DNA of 34,126 nucleotides, taken from positions 44,558 through 78,683 of the forward strand of contig NW_005434670.1 in the NCBI RefSeq assembly GCF_000315625.1, given 5' to 3'. Below, piece after piece: positions 20,064 to 30,037 of this stretch (its first letter is position 1; each line of letters opens with the position of its first letter). The notes below the pieces were generated by a model, which searched no databases, was not told the DNA's origin, and saw only the letters and a list, made by a program, of their open reading frames with translations. A program made the position numbers and the translations under genes. This DNA comes from Guillardia theta CCMP2712. Lineage: Eukaryota > Cryptophyceae > Pyrenomonadales > Geminigeraceae.

Positions 20064-20459
20064 TGACTGTTCCCGTCACTCGCATAGTTCCCCTCATGTC
20101 AGCTCCCTTACATGCGGCTTTCTCTCACACATCACTCCTCGCTTGCTGATCACTTCACCGCTCCTCCCTCCCCCCTCACGTCACCTCCCCCTCATGTCAC
20201 TCCAGAGTCTCAAGAGTGACCTCTTTGATGAGTCTAGCAGATTTTGTACTTACACGCCGTCAGCAACTCCGGAGATACGCACTTATGACGGTACTAGCAA
20301 GAAATTAAAAGTTTGTACCGCCATCTTTAGTCAAGTCTTCATCCTTGACACGTGCGCAATCAGTTTCTACCAGCATTGTCACATCAGTAATAAAATCTCC
20401 AGTAGTACGATAGAGAACGGGATTCCTTCAAGCCTTGAAACAGTTTCGCACTGCGGCAT
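20064..20459. other. Intergenic, no gene seen
   Basis: Mixed composition, with a short plus frame at 20143-20463 lacking any domain or coding character. Nothing recognised. Confidence 0.35.
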
Positions 20460-21180
20460 ATGAAACATGTTTAACTTCACTTCACTTCAGCCTGACACGA
20501 TGATTCACTGAACGAACGTTGAACGTTTTCCGAAGTCTTGCCGCCGGCGTCCCGTTACCTCACGGTGGTGTACGGTCACTGTCCGATCAGTCCGACACTG
20601 GCACGGCGGTACTGCAACATCAAGTTACTACTTGAACACGGGTCACTGTCACGCCACATGAACCGTCTGTAGTACTTAGCACGGCAGTACTATCACTACC
20701 GTTACCGTACGGTAACTTAAGTCGTACCAATGAAATTTTGGAGTGCGGCTCCCGGGGCTATCCCGCCCGTTCTTACCGTACCCGGTCCGATACAGCCGCC
20801 GCGTGAGCGCCGCTCCGCTCAGTGCTATCGTGCCCGTACGGTACCGGCGTACGGTACCGTACCCTACTAGCCACAGTACGGTCCGCACCTCAGTTACTCA
20901 AAGTTAGCCACAGTCTGACAGGCGGCCGCTGTTCCGACTTCTCCTGATTGTCCTTGTACTAATTTTTAACCTAACTTTGAGTGTCTTGAAAAGTAACTTC
21001 GCTGGGATCGCGCCGCAGCCGCGCCGCCGACCACGCTGCCCGGGCCCGCCGCCCGGGCCCCGGCTTCACTGCCGCAGTGCCATTGCCCGGCCGCATACGG
21101 TACACTCCAGCGGGCACCGGGGAGCACCGGGAGATAGGCGGCGAAGGGGAAGAAGGGAAGGGAAGGACGACGAGCTCACT
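20460..21180. repeat. GC-rich repetitive island 4
   Basis: Dense in GTACGG palindromes: GTTACCGTACGGTAAC at 20701-20716 and chained CGTACGGTACCG units at about 20835-20865, with GTCAC and CCGG words. It contains a copy of the short dispersed element at 20894-20982. The right part (21000-21070) is nearly pure G/C. It runs to within about 60 bases of the next gene. Confidence 0.6.
20894..20982. repeat. Short dispersed element, copy B, with inverted ends
   Basis: ACTCAAAGTTAG at 20896-20907 is the exact reverse complement of CTAACTTTGAGT at 20971-20982, so this copy has perfect 12-bp inverted ends about 63 bp apart. The interior TCTCCTGATTGTC (20940-20952) matches copy A. Confidence 0.55.
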
Positions 21181-21236
21181 GAGGGAGGACAGGTTGAAGA
21201 TAGAGCAGCCCAGCCAAGTCTGTTTGAACTGCAGAG

Positions 21237-22550
21237 ATGAATGAGCCTGCAACATCGTCTCCCAGTGAGCTCGCGCTGAGAAAATCTTTTGGGCAAGCTT
21301 TGCAGAGGATGTTTCCTTCCCTGTCCCGCGATTGCTCAATGAGTTTGCTGAAGAGCAAGAGGACGTTCTCAGAGCTTCTTTCCTTCTTCCTACAGCTGCG
21401 AGACAAGTGCCTTCAAGACCTAGAGAAGCTGATAGAGTTTCATTCCTACGAGCTGAATGACATCGAGCTGGCGCTGAGCGACGGGGAGTTTGACATCGAG
21501 ATGATATCGCATTGGGTCTTTGACCCTCGTGATCTCTTGTGGAGTGAATATGTGCGAGAGAGAGGAGGGAGACCGATGCTGGACGACCGAGCGACGGGGA
21601 TAGCATGGATGGACAACCTCATCGCAGATCTGAAGAAGCATGCCGAAGATTGCGAACTCCTGGAGGTGACGGAGTTGGATCAGTGCATGGAACGGTACCG
21701 GCAAGAGATCCGCGATATCCATGCTCCTGGTCCTGAGCAATCGGCACTTGTCAGAGATCTCCTCACCACCATGTCCATCTGCAAGAGCAACCTGAGCAAG
21801 AAGATTCAGTTTGCGCTCAGGCTGTGGAAACAGGTTCAGTCGGGCGAAGACGTGCTCACGCTCTACGAGCTGCGACAAGAGGATGTGGACGTGAACAGCT
21901 ACGTACAAAACGAGTACAGGAAGAGACTGAAGCTCCAGGACCCCATGGCGCATGCCTTCAACAACGATGGAGGGACCCCCCAGCCTCAGCGGGGTGCGAC
22001 TCGGAGCCGAGGAGGCAAGCCGGTGCTCATCGATGGTGCGCTGACGCTAACGCGCATGCTGGACTCGCTGCATCTGTTTCCGTCTCCTCTTGGCTTTTGT
22101 TTCCAAGTGTTTGTTCTCGAGATCGACGAGCAGGACTACAAGAGCCGGACCAGCATCAGGTCGCAAGACTGCTTGTTCGTCGACCCCTTCTGTGTAGAAC
22201 AAAGCGTGAGGAAGTACAAGGTATCAGGCGAGAAGATCATAGGGGTTTTCATTCGGAATATTCATCCCTCCGGCCAAGGTGAATCGTGATGATTCCGCTC
22301 ATCGTGACTGGCTGACGACTCTGACGGTCACTCAGAAATTCAGATCTACTGTAACGATGACGAACAAGATTGCAGAGTCAGATGCCCTGCAGAGACTTAT
22401 TTCTCCAAGCTCGGAGAAGGTGGAGAGGAGGAGGTTGAAACTGTTGTTTTGACGTGCAGAGCAGGAGATGCGCTGGATTGCTGGAGGGCTACCGACAAAG
22501 ACAAGAGAGTTCTACTCACTGTGGAGTTGCATCTCAAGGAAGGGACATGA
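21237..22550 (+). CDS. Orphan protein, helical N-terminus and beta-type C-terminus, 3 exons
   Basis: Exons 21237-22035, 22108-22278 and 22336-22550 join in phase (introns 72 and 57 bp) to 394 aa ending in TGA. Residues 1-250 are strongly helical and acidic (LRDKCLQDLEKLIEF, ADLKKHAEDCELLEVTEL, SNLSKKIQFALRLWKQVQ). A short basic linker (ATRSRGGKPVLID) leads to a C-terminal region of about 125 residues that looks like beta strands (VFVLEIDEQDY, GVFIRNIHPSG, EIQIYCNDDEQ, RVLLTVELHLK) with five cysteines. No signal peptide or membrane helix. I do not recognise the family. The 72-bp intron is a multiple of three and could be retained without breaking the frame. The ATG at 21237 is the first in frame, and the GC island ends just before it. 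Confidence 0.75.
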
Positions 22551-22728
22551 GATACACCTTCTTATTACTTATACTCTCAATATTTCATTGTACAACACGA
22601 TTACGTGCATCCATAGAAATGCGCGTTTGACAACACAAAAGATTCAACACTCTTGCGTCGATCGGATCTCCTTCGATCTTCTACATTTCAATGTTGATCT
22701 TTCTATCTTGCTTCCTCACCTCCCCTCC

Positions 22729-22828
22729 NNNNNNNNNNNNNNNNNNNNNNNNNNNNNNNNNNNNNNNNNNNNNNNNNNNNNNNNNNNNNNNNNNNNNNNN
22801 NNNNNNNNNNNNNNNNNNNNNNNNNNNN
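22729..22828. other. Assembly gap of exactly 100 N
   Basis: A round 100-N spacer of unknown true length. The 20 bases at 22697-22716 and 22831-22850 on its two sides are identical (atctttctatcttgcttcct), and both lead into CCT-rich sequence, so the contig ends probably overlap or collapse a repeat. Confidence 0.95.
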
Positions 22829-22848
22829 GTATCTTTCTATCTTGCTTC

Positions 22849-22942
22849 CTCCACCTCCCCCTCCTCCCCCTCCCCCTCCTCCTCCCCCTCCTCCTCCTCC
22901 TCCCCCTCCTCCCCCTCCTCCCCCCTCCTCCCCCTCCCCCTC
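22849..22942 (+). repeat. CCT/CCCCCT microsatellite
   Basis: CTCC, CCCCT and CCT units next to the gap; probably the cause of the assembly break. Confidence 0.85.
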
Positions 22943-23412
22943 CGATGTTTGTCGAGTCCAGTTTCGCCTTGAAATATTTTCTCATTTGATCCAGTCGAGG
23001 AACGTTAAAAAATCTCTCAAACATTTTAACAGTACCCACCTTCGAAGTATCATTGATCATAGCAGAAAAAATGGGTACATAAAAAAAACAAATATCTGTT
23101 AGATGGGAGTTCGCCGCTCCTGAGGAGTTGGACGGGCTGAAGGCGGGATCCGACCACCCCCAATGACAACATGGTTGGGAGGGGACGAGAGGAGGAGACG
23201 AGGCTGACGTGCAGCTGCTGCCCCTGCGCTCCTACATTGGCTTAATCCCCTCCTCTCCTCCTTTAGTGATTTCATCCCCTCTTCTTCTCCTTCTCAGTCA
23301 CTGCTTCTCGCTCATATCCTCCTCTTCTCCTTCAGTCACCGGAACTTGTCACCTCAGTTTCCATCCTGTTGGTTCTTCTCTTTTTGGTTGACTTCCTAAA
23401 TCGCTCTACGAC

Positions 23413-24761
23413 ATGTGCAGGCTCTGCTTGTTCGCTCTCGTGCTCCTGGTGTTTCTATGCCATGCACCAAGTCCGTCCAATGGCATCATGATAGAGCCAG
23501 AGCAACTAGTCCTGCGAAGCTCTCAGCGAAGGGCAGCTCCTTGTCTTCGTCTTCGAGGAGGCGGGAGAATCCTCAATGGCCTCAAGTATCTGTTCGTACA
23601 GTCCACCTCTCCTCTCCCCCGCGAGATCGTGCGGTACTTGTATGCTCAGAGAATATCAGAGAAAGAGATTCCCCACGACATCTTTCAAGCGCTCTGCGAT
23701 GGCAGAGCAACGCTCAACGAGCTGCGAGCATGGGTGAAGATCAAGAGAGAAGGAGGAATAGCAAGATGGGTAAGCGATCTCAGCCCGCTGCTGCGAGATC
23801 GAGTGGTTCTCAACGCCAAGTTTGTCTTCATCCTCCTTTGCGAGATCGTCATCGGCTGCACGAGCAAGCTCTCAGCGCAAGTGATGATGTTGGGCAGCGG
23901 CGTCTGGAGGAGAGCAGACTTAGTTCTGCTCAGTCTGCTACTGGAGATCGTCGGAGACTTTCTCGTCGTGTGCATCTTCTACCCAGCAGCAAGAATGCAT
24001 GATCGAGCTCCTGAGTGGCAGACACGACTGAACCCCTTGATGTGGGCGATCAAGGATGTTCCTGCTTCCGCCTTCCTGCCTGGATCATACAGGTAAAGTG
24101 AACGATGTATACAAGCAGGGGAGGGAGACGGAGGAGGAGAAGGGTTTAGGATAGATGGAGGAGGAAAGGGAGGAGAGGGCGAGGGTGGAGGTGGTGCGAA
24201 TGTTTTGCCTCTGACTTTGTGATCAGCTGGGAACAGAGGGCCAAGAGTGTCATACTTCGAGGAGCTCAGCTCTTCGTTCTGTCCTTCACCATCAGCATGG
24301 TTGGAGAGCTCGTCAGCTACTTGCTCATCGCGGTCAGAAAATCGATTCGGACGAGGAAACCCAAGGAGGAGGAATTCGATGAGGGAGAATACTGGGAGGA
24401 TCATGCAGTTGAAGAGCGACAGATGGAGCGATGGGATAGCGCTGCGATGGCACGGCGAGCTGCTTCTTTTGCCAGCTTCATGGGAGTCTCGTGCAACCTG
24501 AGACAGCATGCTCTCATTGCCATGGAGAATCTCTCTTTCTCCCTCCTGCCTTCCGGCCTGCATTACGAGGCCCTCGTCCTCCTCCGCTTCATCAACTGCT
24601 GGTTGGGCGGAATCTTATGGCTGACTCAACAGCGGCTACTTGAGCAGCGAATGCTCCAGAAACAGTCGGAACACTCGGACGATGAGATAGCAGAGGAAGG
24701 CGAGGATGAGGTACGGAGGGAGGAGGAGGAAGAGCAGGAGGAGGAGGAGTCATATCGCTAG
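23413..24761 (+). CDS. RETICULATA-related (DUF3411) plastid membrane protein, 2 exons
   Basis: RETICULATA-related proteins are plastid envelope proteins of plants and algae, implicated in leaf and plastid development and possibly metabolite transport. Exons 23413-24092 and 24227-24761 join in phase (134-bp intron) to 404 aa. Residues 1-24 form a signal peptide (LCLFALVLLVFLCHA core), followed by an Arg/Ser-rich stretch and LRLRGGG at 45-51, together fitting a bipartite leader for a complex plastid. The DUF3411 core shows membrane segments FVFILLCEIVIGC, LVLLSLLLEIVGDFLVVCIF and VLSFTISMVGELVSYLLIA, and the late family block GVSCNLRQHALIAMENLSF with the closing LLRFINCWLGGILWL. An acidic insert (EEEFDEGEYWEDHAVEE) and a Glu-rich tail are extra. 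It ends 64 bp from the stop of the convergent AlgH-like gene. The ATG is the first in frame. Confidence 0.82.
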
Positions 24762-24825
24762 AGCTTTTGATGTCATTCACTTATAATCAAGTTTCACTTA
24801 TTTACATCACAGCAGGCATGTAACT

Positions 24826-26178
24826 TTACAGCTCGTTGTAAGCAGCTTTGCAGATGAGGGAGTACCTCCCTCCCATCAGCTCCAACACCTCCTTCCACAA
24901 AGGTGCCCCCTCCTACCATCCTGTCACTGCCACAAGACAACAACAGGTGCTCACCTTCGAAGACTTTCGGAAGATGAGGTCTGAGCTGCCGGCTGCGATG
25001 AACCATTTTCCCGCCTTCACCTCCTCCTGCGATAGAGTGAGCAGCTCCCAGGCGAGCATGGCGTTTTGCTACCTCTAGCTGCCCTCTGACCCAGCGGGTG
25101 TAGCGGTAGAAGAACTTGAAGTCGTCCTCCTTGCACTTGTTCTGCTCCAGCAGCTCCTTGGCGTGCCAGGGATCGAACCCCATCATTACACCGTCGATGA
25201 TGCGGTGCGAGTATCCCAGTTCCTCCACCCTGTGCAAAACTTGAATGCTGCCGACCCAAAGGTCAGGGTTGACGGCGGCACCAGCTCGCACTTACCCCGA
25301 GCCTACGTCTCCTCCGAGGTAGAGAGGACACTTGTCGAACCCCGGCAGCTTGTCTGTCACTGCTCCTATCTCATACATGGCTGGCTTGTCCAGTACAAAT
25401 CCCGCGCTCCCCCCTTCGTCATGCTTCGCCTGATCGAGGTGGTGGAAAGAGGAAGAGGAAATTTTCAGCAGAGGTAGCAGAAGCAGGGCAAACAAGCTAC
25501 CAAGAAGATGACGCTGCGGTGCAGGTAGGTCTGAAAGTAAAGAAACTCGTTGGGTGTGGCTAACAACAGGCACCCAGGTTCCAATGCTGTCACTGAGATG
25601 GAGGGTGAGAGGGGAAGGAAAGAGAAGATGATGGGAGTACTTTCATGACTCCATCGATTCTTGGGCAAGTCATCGAGAGAGATCTTGTAGTCTTGACTTT
25701 CTTCACGCGTCTCGTTGAATGTGAGCGGACGAAACATGTGTTTCTTCTCCTCCTGTACTAGTCGCGCTCTGCGGTCTGCGTAAGAAGAAGATGAGGAGCA
25801 GAGAGGGAGGAAGTCACCTGAGGCGCCTCCAGTCGACTGTGCGGTTGTTGTGATGAGAAAATGTTGTCAGGGTTTCATCTCCGTCAGCGTCTGCAAGGCA
25901 TCGAGGAGCACCTAGAACCAATATGAGGCAGAGAGCGTTTGTGGCGAACTGTTACATGTGCGATATGACGAGCCGCGCTTATCGAAGAGAGTGACAGATC
26001 GTTCTCCAAAGCCTCTTGGCCTGAGAAACCTCGAGGGGAAGAAACCAGAAACGCGCGGGCACGGCAACCACACAACAGTCGCCACCGCTAGCGCAAAAAG
26101 TTTTCCATTTATCGCATGAGAGCCGCGAGAGAGAGCAATCGGTCTCTTGTTGCAGCATGTTCTTTCACATCTCACCAT
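24826..26178 (-). CDS. Plastid-targeted AlgH/UPF0301 (DUF179) protein, 8 exons
   Basis: AlgH/DUF179 proteins are conserved in bacteria and plastids; their biochemical role is unsettled. On the minus strand, exons 26178-25956, 25890-25818, 25768-25641, 25592-25501, 25429-25296, 25247-25073, 25026-24955 and 24912-24826 are in phase and give 327 aa with TAA. The family motifs appear in order only after splicing: EPGCLLLATPNEF, HRSVIFLAKHDEGGSAGFVL, CPLYLGGDVGSG, VLHRVEEL, FKFFYRYTRWVRGQLEEE, GKWFIAAGSSDLIF and a closing LWKEVLELMGG. This makes the domain about residues 142-325. The N-terminus has a hydrophobic core (LFALAVATVVWL, 27-38) followed by G45-F46 and a basic stretch. An aromatic residue right after the signal cleavage site is the mark of stromal targeting in red-type complex plastids. 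Introns are 42-71 bp. The last intron (24954-24913) ends in TAG. Confidence 0.82.
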
Positions 26179-26593
26179 TCTCTGTCTCCTCAACTCAACC
26201 CCGCTAGTTGCATCGAGCGCTTGAGCTCCGCCCTCTCTTGGCTCCCCGCCCTCCAGCCGCCATGAGAATTTCGATCTTTCTTTCGGCGAACTGGCAGGCG
26301 GGCCCGGAAGGTCGGCCCGGGCCCTGTCCGGGCCGCCCGTACGGTACTCAGTGCCCGCGGCCCGCGGCCCGGCCGCCGGCGAAGCAGGCCGGTCCACTCG
26401 TCACGTGCCGCAGTGCTTCAACCGAGGCTTTCCTCAAAGTCACAATAAGTCAAAAATCAGTCCAGTGCCGTGACTGCCCGGCCAACCGCCCCGCCCGCGG
26501 CTCGGGCCGGGCCGCCGCCCGCAACCGTGATCATGATCGGACTCCGGGGGAGGCGGCGTGCATGACTGTGTGAATGCTGAATTTCCTGGCACA

Positions 26594-26691
26594 CCTTTAC
26601 TCAAAGTTAAGTTAAACGGCGAGAAGAGAAAAGACGGGCGGCGAGAACCAAACCCAATCCCGGCTGCCAACAGCTGTCCCCCAAACTTAAC
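26594..26691 (+). repeat. Short dispersed element, copy C
   Basis: Starts CCTTTACTCAAAGTTAAGT (identical to 234-252) and ends TCCCCCAAACTTAAC (reverse complement of 5735-5749). The interior is G/A-rich and not alignable with copies A and B, so only the edges are conserved. Confidence 0.5.
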
Positions 26692-26739
26692 TGATACCTT
26701 CACTTAACTGCGCGCTGGACAATCCCCCCGCGCCGCCGC

Positions 26740-27200
26740 CATGCCAGCGATGTCGCGGTGGCCGCCGCCGAAGGAATGAGACGCATACCGGGATGCACCC
26801 GCGATGATGGCAGCGTAGGACAGGGAGGCCCGCCTTGAGCTGACGAAAGATCCTGGACCGGATGCGTTTGCAAGTCGGATCACCTGAGACGTCTTGCGAG
26901 GCCGAGAGACCATCCAGCGCTGCCGTTTCCTTGTTCGCCGAGCGATCCGCCAGCCCTGGCACCACAGAAAGCGCAACGCATCGTCCTGCACGGAGGCCAT
27001 CAGTGCTGGCGATGATGGGAAGAAAGGCCTTTTGCGGGACGTGCTGAGCATATGCATTACGATGCCCTCGGATCTTCCGCTGTGCTGCCGCTTGCAGTTT
27101 GCTCCGAGCGATGTCCGGTATTCCATCATTGTCAAAAACATGTGACATGCTGAAGTCCAGGATTAACCCATGCCATCCGCCTGAGTAGCCATCAGTTGTG
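26740..27200 (-). other. Open-frame block inside GC island 5, origin unknown
   Basis: Two long overlapping minus-strand frames (153 and 145 residues, both ending near 26690-26705) and shorter plus frames cover this block. Unlike the surrounding island it lacks the GTCAC and CGTACGG words and reads like ordinary coding-type GC-rich DNA. No domain is recognised in any frame. It could be a decayed gene, a captured fragment or transferred DNA; I cannot decide. Confidence 0.3.
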
Positions 27201-27420
27201 GAAGTTCAAAGTCCCCTACATGATGGTCTTCAGGGCCATGCTGAATCATTCGCGGGCGGCCATCCGGGCCCCCGGCCGGGCCCGGTGACGGACGGTGACA
27301 GTCACCCGATCACTCGCAGAGTCACTCTCAGTGGGCCGCCACCGTGACCGTACGGTCATCATTGAGTCACGTTCCGACTCGCAGTACCGCCCGCCGCCGT
27401 GCATCTCAGATAGCAATCAA

Positions 27421-28321
27421 ATGAGGAATGGAGGCCGAGGTAGGGGTGGGTGAAGATTATTTTGAGGGTGGGGTTACAGAGGTGGGGTAGGTCAGGATAC
27501 TCCTTTCTTTTCCACCACCCACGTTTGGAGAGCAAGTTGACCTGTGGGTGGGTATTGAAATACTACATACCCCTTCATTTCTATGTCCAAAGTATGGTAG
27601 GGGTACGATCAAGGACCCCAACCCCTTTGATCGTAATTGTACATTTGCAATCATGGGGTCATGGGCGCGAAGGATATCGAGGAGGTTGAGACATGGTGGG
27701 GTGGTAGGAGCACTCTGAATCATGGATGGGGTGGGGTACAGGTGAAGTAGCTCAGGGCAGGTCGTAGGGAGGTAGGGGGTGATAGATGATGTGCTAAGAC
27801 CCCCTAGGGAGTCAGTTCCTCTGTTCTATGCCGATGCGGAGCGGCAGGAGAAGGACAGGAGAGGAGGCGGGAAAGAGAGGGAGGGAGGAAGACAACGCCG
27901 TTAAAGGTGATGCTACTTCCCTCTTCATCGGTGCCTCCCTTTGCTGAGCACTCTTCTCTCTTTCTTGTGCCTTTTCTTTGCGATGTGGTCAACAATTGTT
28001 GTACCTACAAAAATGAACGTCTGTCATCGGTGAGAGAGGGGGTACCAAAAGAAGCCGAGGATGGCAGATAATCGCTTGAGAATGAGAATGAATGTTCATC
28101 CCATTTTGCGGAGGGGTCATGCGCATCTGTGAGCTGATGCCTGCGGTAGGAGAAAGCCACAGAAACCTTGCTACCAAACAAGAGAACCCAACCACAGGGG
28201 AAGAAGGTAGCCAGCCCCAGCCCATACTGTCACCCATCTCCTCCCTCACGTCTCCATCTCTCTTGCTGCTCGGCGTATCTGCTGTCTCTGTCTCTGTCTC
28301 TGTCTCTGTCTCTGCTCGTCT
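27421..28321. other. Intergenic, no gene fixed
   Basis: G-rich on the plus strand from 27430 to 27780 (GGTGGGGTAGG units), then mixed. A TCTCTG microsatellite sits at 28281-28314. The 5' exons of the nucleotidyltransferase-like gene probably lie between 28080 and 28320 but could not be fixed. An ATG at 28082 opens only a 16-codon frame unless spliced. Confidence 0.35.
28281..28314 (+). repeat. TCTCTG microsatellite
   Basis: Between five and six TCTCTG units, in the probable 5' intron or leader of the next gene. Confidence 0.75.
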
Positions 28322-29850
28322 GTTGCCGGCTCCAATAAAACTGATCAGCTGCCTTGGCCCGAAGCAGCTCCGCGGCAGCCCAACAGTAGCGACGCAGCAA
28401 ACACGCTGGCGGAGTTTGCGATTCACTTCCGAGGTTGGAAAGGTTGGTGTGTTGCGGGAGGACTTACAGCTCCTCGTGCAGAAGGTCGACGGAGTACTCC
28501 CGATCGCAGCAGCCGTCTGTCAGAGCATGCGCACAAAGACAGTGATAGGGGTGGTGCTCATGGCGCAGAGACTCCATTTGGGCATGCTCCTGCTGTTGGA
28601 TCGGGTTGTTGTTCTCTCTTCCCTCTTTCTGCTGATCTAGCTCCTCCTGGTCCATCAGCGATCGCTCAGAAGACCCTTGTGTCCTCAAAAAGACGGAAAG
28701 TTGGGGCTAACGTGTCCGACGACGGAGAGCATGGTTCAGAGATCCATTCCGAGTGTGACTCTCACTTCATCGTGCACTTGTTTGTTACAGGTGTCAGCCC
28801 CTGGTGTTTGAGCTCGTTGTGACTGTTTGCTGACAGCCATCGCCGAAGGAAAGTTAGAACAGAGCTCCGTGATCCCCAAGACTTGGGACGTTCTCCAGCA
28901 GGTCATCACCAAAGTGTCAAAGGAGCAGAACACAACAGTCTCTGTTCGAGGATCGACGATGGACATCAAGATGAGAGTCTTCGTCTGCAATTCGGTTGAG
29001 GTGAGAGATCGACTGCTTGTGTTGCCTTGTGTCCTTTGTTATGTGCACATCGCCCATGGACACATGTCAATGAGATTTGTTCATGACCGTGCCTTGTATT
29101 GCAAGGCAAGAGCTGTCGGAGAGTATGTCACCGCCCATCCGGACCAACGACCTGCTCCCTTTGTCGTGCTCGCCCGCCAGCTCTCCATGGCCATCGCCTA
29201 CAACTCCAAGTCTCTTGATCCGACGCAGGTGAAAGCAGCAGTCAGAAGTGAACCTGCTGTATCGTCAAGCTCACCTCCTCCCTTCCTCGCTCGCTCCTCC
29301 TTCGCCTGCCCTCCCATCCGTCGCTGTTGGTCCCTCCCCACTTATCACGCATTACAGGCGGCAGTGGCCGACAGGCTGAGAAAGCAAGCGAAGACGCGAG
29401 CAGTGAAGGAGATTCGCGAGGTCATTCGCGACGCACAAACAGAAATCACCTGCCCCATCCTGCGAGGACACGCGGGAGCGCTGGCGCCTGCAAGGCTGAT
29501 CGAGGAGCATCTCCTGGGTCGGACAGTGAAGGTCGTGCTGCCTTGCTGCCTCATGGGCTGATTTATCGCAGGAGGACCTGGAGGGAGATGGGGCGAGGAA
29601 CTACATTTTCTTCAACGCAAAGAACAGATCCAATTCCAAAGACGAGCTCTCGTCCTCACACGACCACCACCACGAAGATGTTGCTCCGGTCTCCTCCTCT
29701 CGACGTCGCTCTCCTCCCGTGCCGTCCTCTGTGCTCCACCATCGCTCTCGCGGAGACGAGGCGCGCGGGAACGTTGCGACCTCTCACTCGAGCGTGTCGA
29801 TCGACTTGGCATCAAAAGGAGAAACTTCCCCGAGGAACAGCCGCATTCAG
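28322..29850 (+). CDS. Nucleotidyltransferase-like protein (non-canonical poly(A)/U polymerase type), 5' incomplete
   Basis: Exons in phase are about 28322-28790, 28837-29000, 29106-29228, 29358-29531 and 29572-29850. The first is hydrophilic (QLPWPEAAPRQPNSSD, ANTLAEFAIHFRGWK). Exons 2-3 resemble the central region of TRF4/TUTase-type polymerases: a third-Asp strand (MDIKMRVFVCNSVEAR), then YVTAHPDQRPAPFVVLARQL, matching V-D-I-x-F-N and P-x-x-R-P-L-V-x-x-x-K. Where the G-S and D-x-D signature should stand I see GSEIHSECDSHFIV, so the first two catalytic aspartates are not in canonical form. Later exons are a basic helix and a Ser/His-rich linker. If the last donor is not used, the frame stops at 29902-29904. 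If it is used (GT at 29851), the next acceptor in the same phase is the start of the ankyrin/HDAC-like gene, so the two may be one gene. Function call is tentative. Confidence 0.45.
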
Positions 29851-30037
29851 GTGCTTCATTCACATAGTCCTCCTCTTCCTCCCAGTCCTTGTCCTGGTCC
29901 TTGACCTCCTCGTTGTCCTCTCTTTTCTCTCTTCTCGTCCTCGTTCTTGTCCTCGTCCATTCTTCTTCTTTTCTTCTCCTCTCCCCCCTCCTCTTTTGTT
30001 GTTCGTCTCCTCCCTTGTTTGGCTCTCTTTGACTTGC

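Larger units (their letters stand above)
22551..23412. other. Intergenic with assembly gap, no gene seen
   Basis: Contains the N gap (22729-22828) and a CCT-rich tract. On the minus strand 23060-22970 has a short gene-like frame (MFERFFNVPRLDQMRKYF) that runs into the CCT tract; it is too short to call. The last 200 bases are C/T-rich and precede the RETICULATA-like gene. Confidence 0.4.
26270..27420. repeat. GC-rich repetitive island 5
   Basis: CCCGTACGGTACTCAG near 26337 and GTGACCGTACGGTCATC near 27346 tie it to the other islands, with GGCCCGG, GCCGCC and GTCAC words. The stretch 26740-27200 inside it differs in texture (see separate entry). It begins about 90 bp upstream of the AlgH-like gene start and probably overlaps its promoter. 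Confidence 0.55.

Noticed and set aside
22716-23102. Poly-Pro, poly-Ser and poly-Gly frames, and a minus-strand piece starting MINDTSKV
   Set aside because: Most of it is the CCT microsatellite and N gap. The minus piece has only about 30 unique residues. Its likeness to a frame near 19770 (VNDTSKV) is short and probably chance.
28092-28640. Plus-strand frame of 182 codons beginning near 28092 as the start of the nucleotidyltransferase gene
   Set aside because: The frame that joins correctly at the 28790 donor is a different one, hydrophilic and open from about 28322. The 182-codon frame is hydrophobic, crosses a microsatellite and stops before the next exon.
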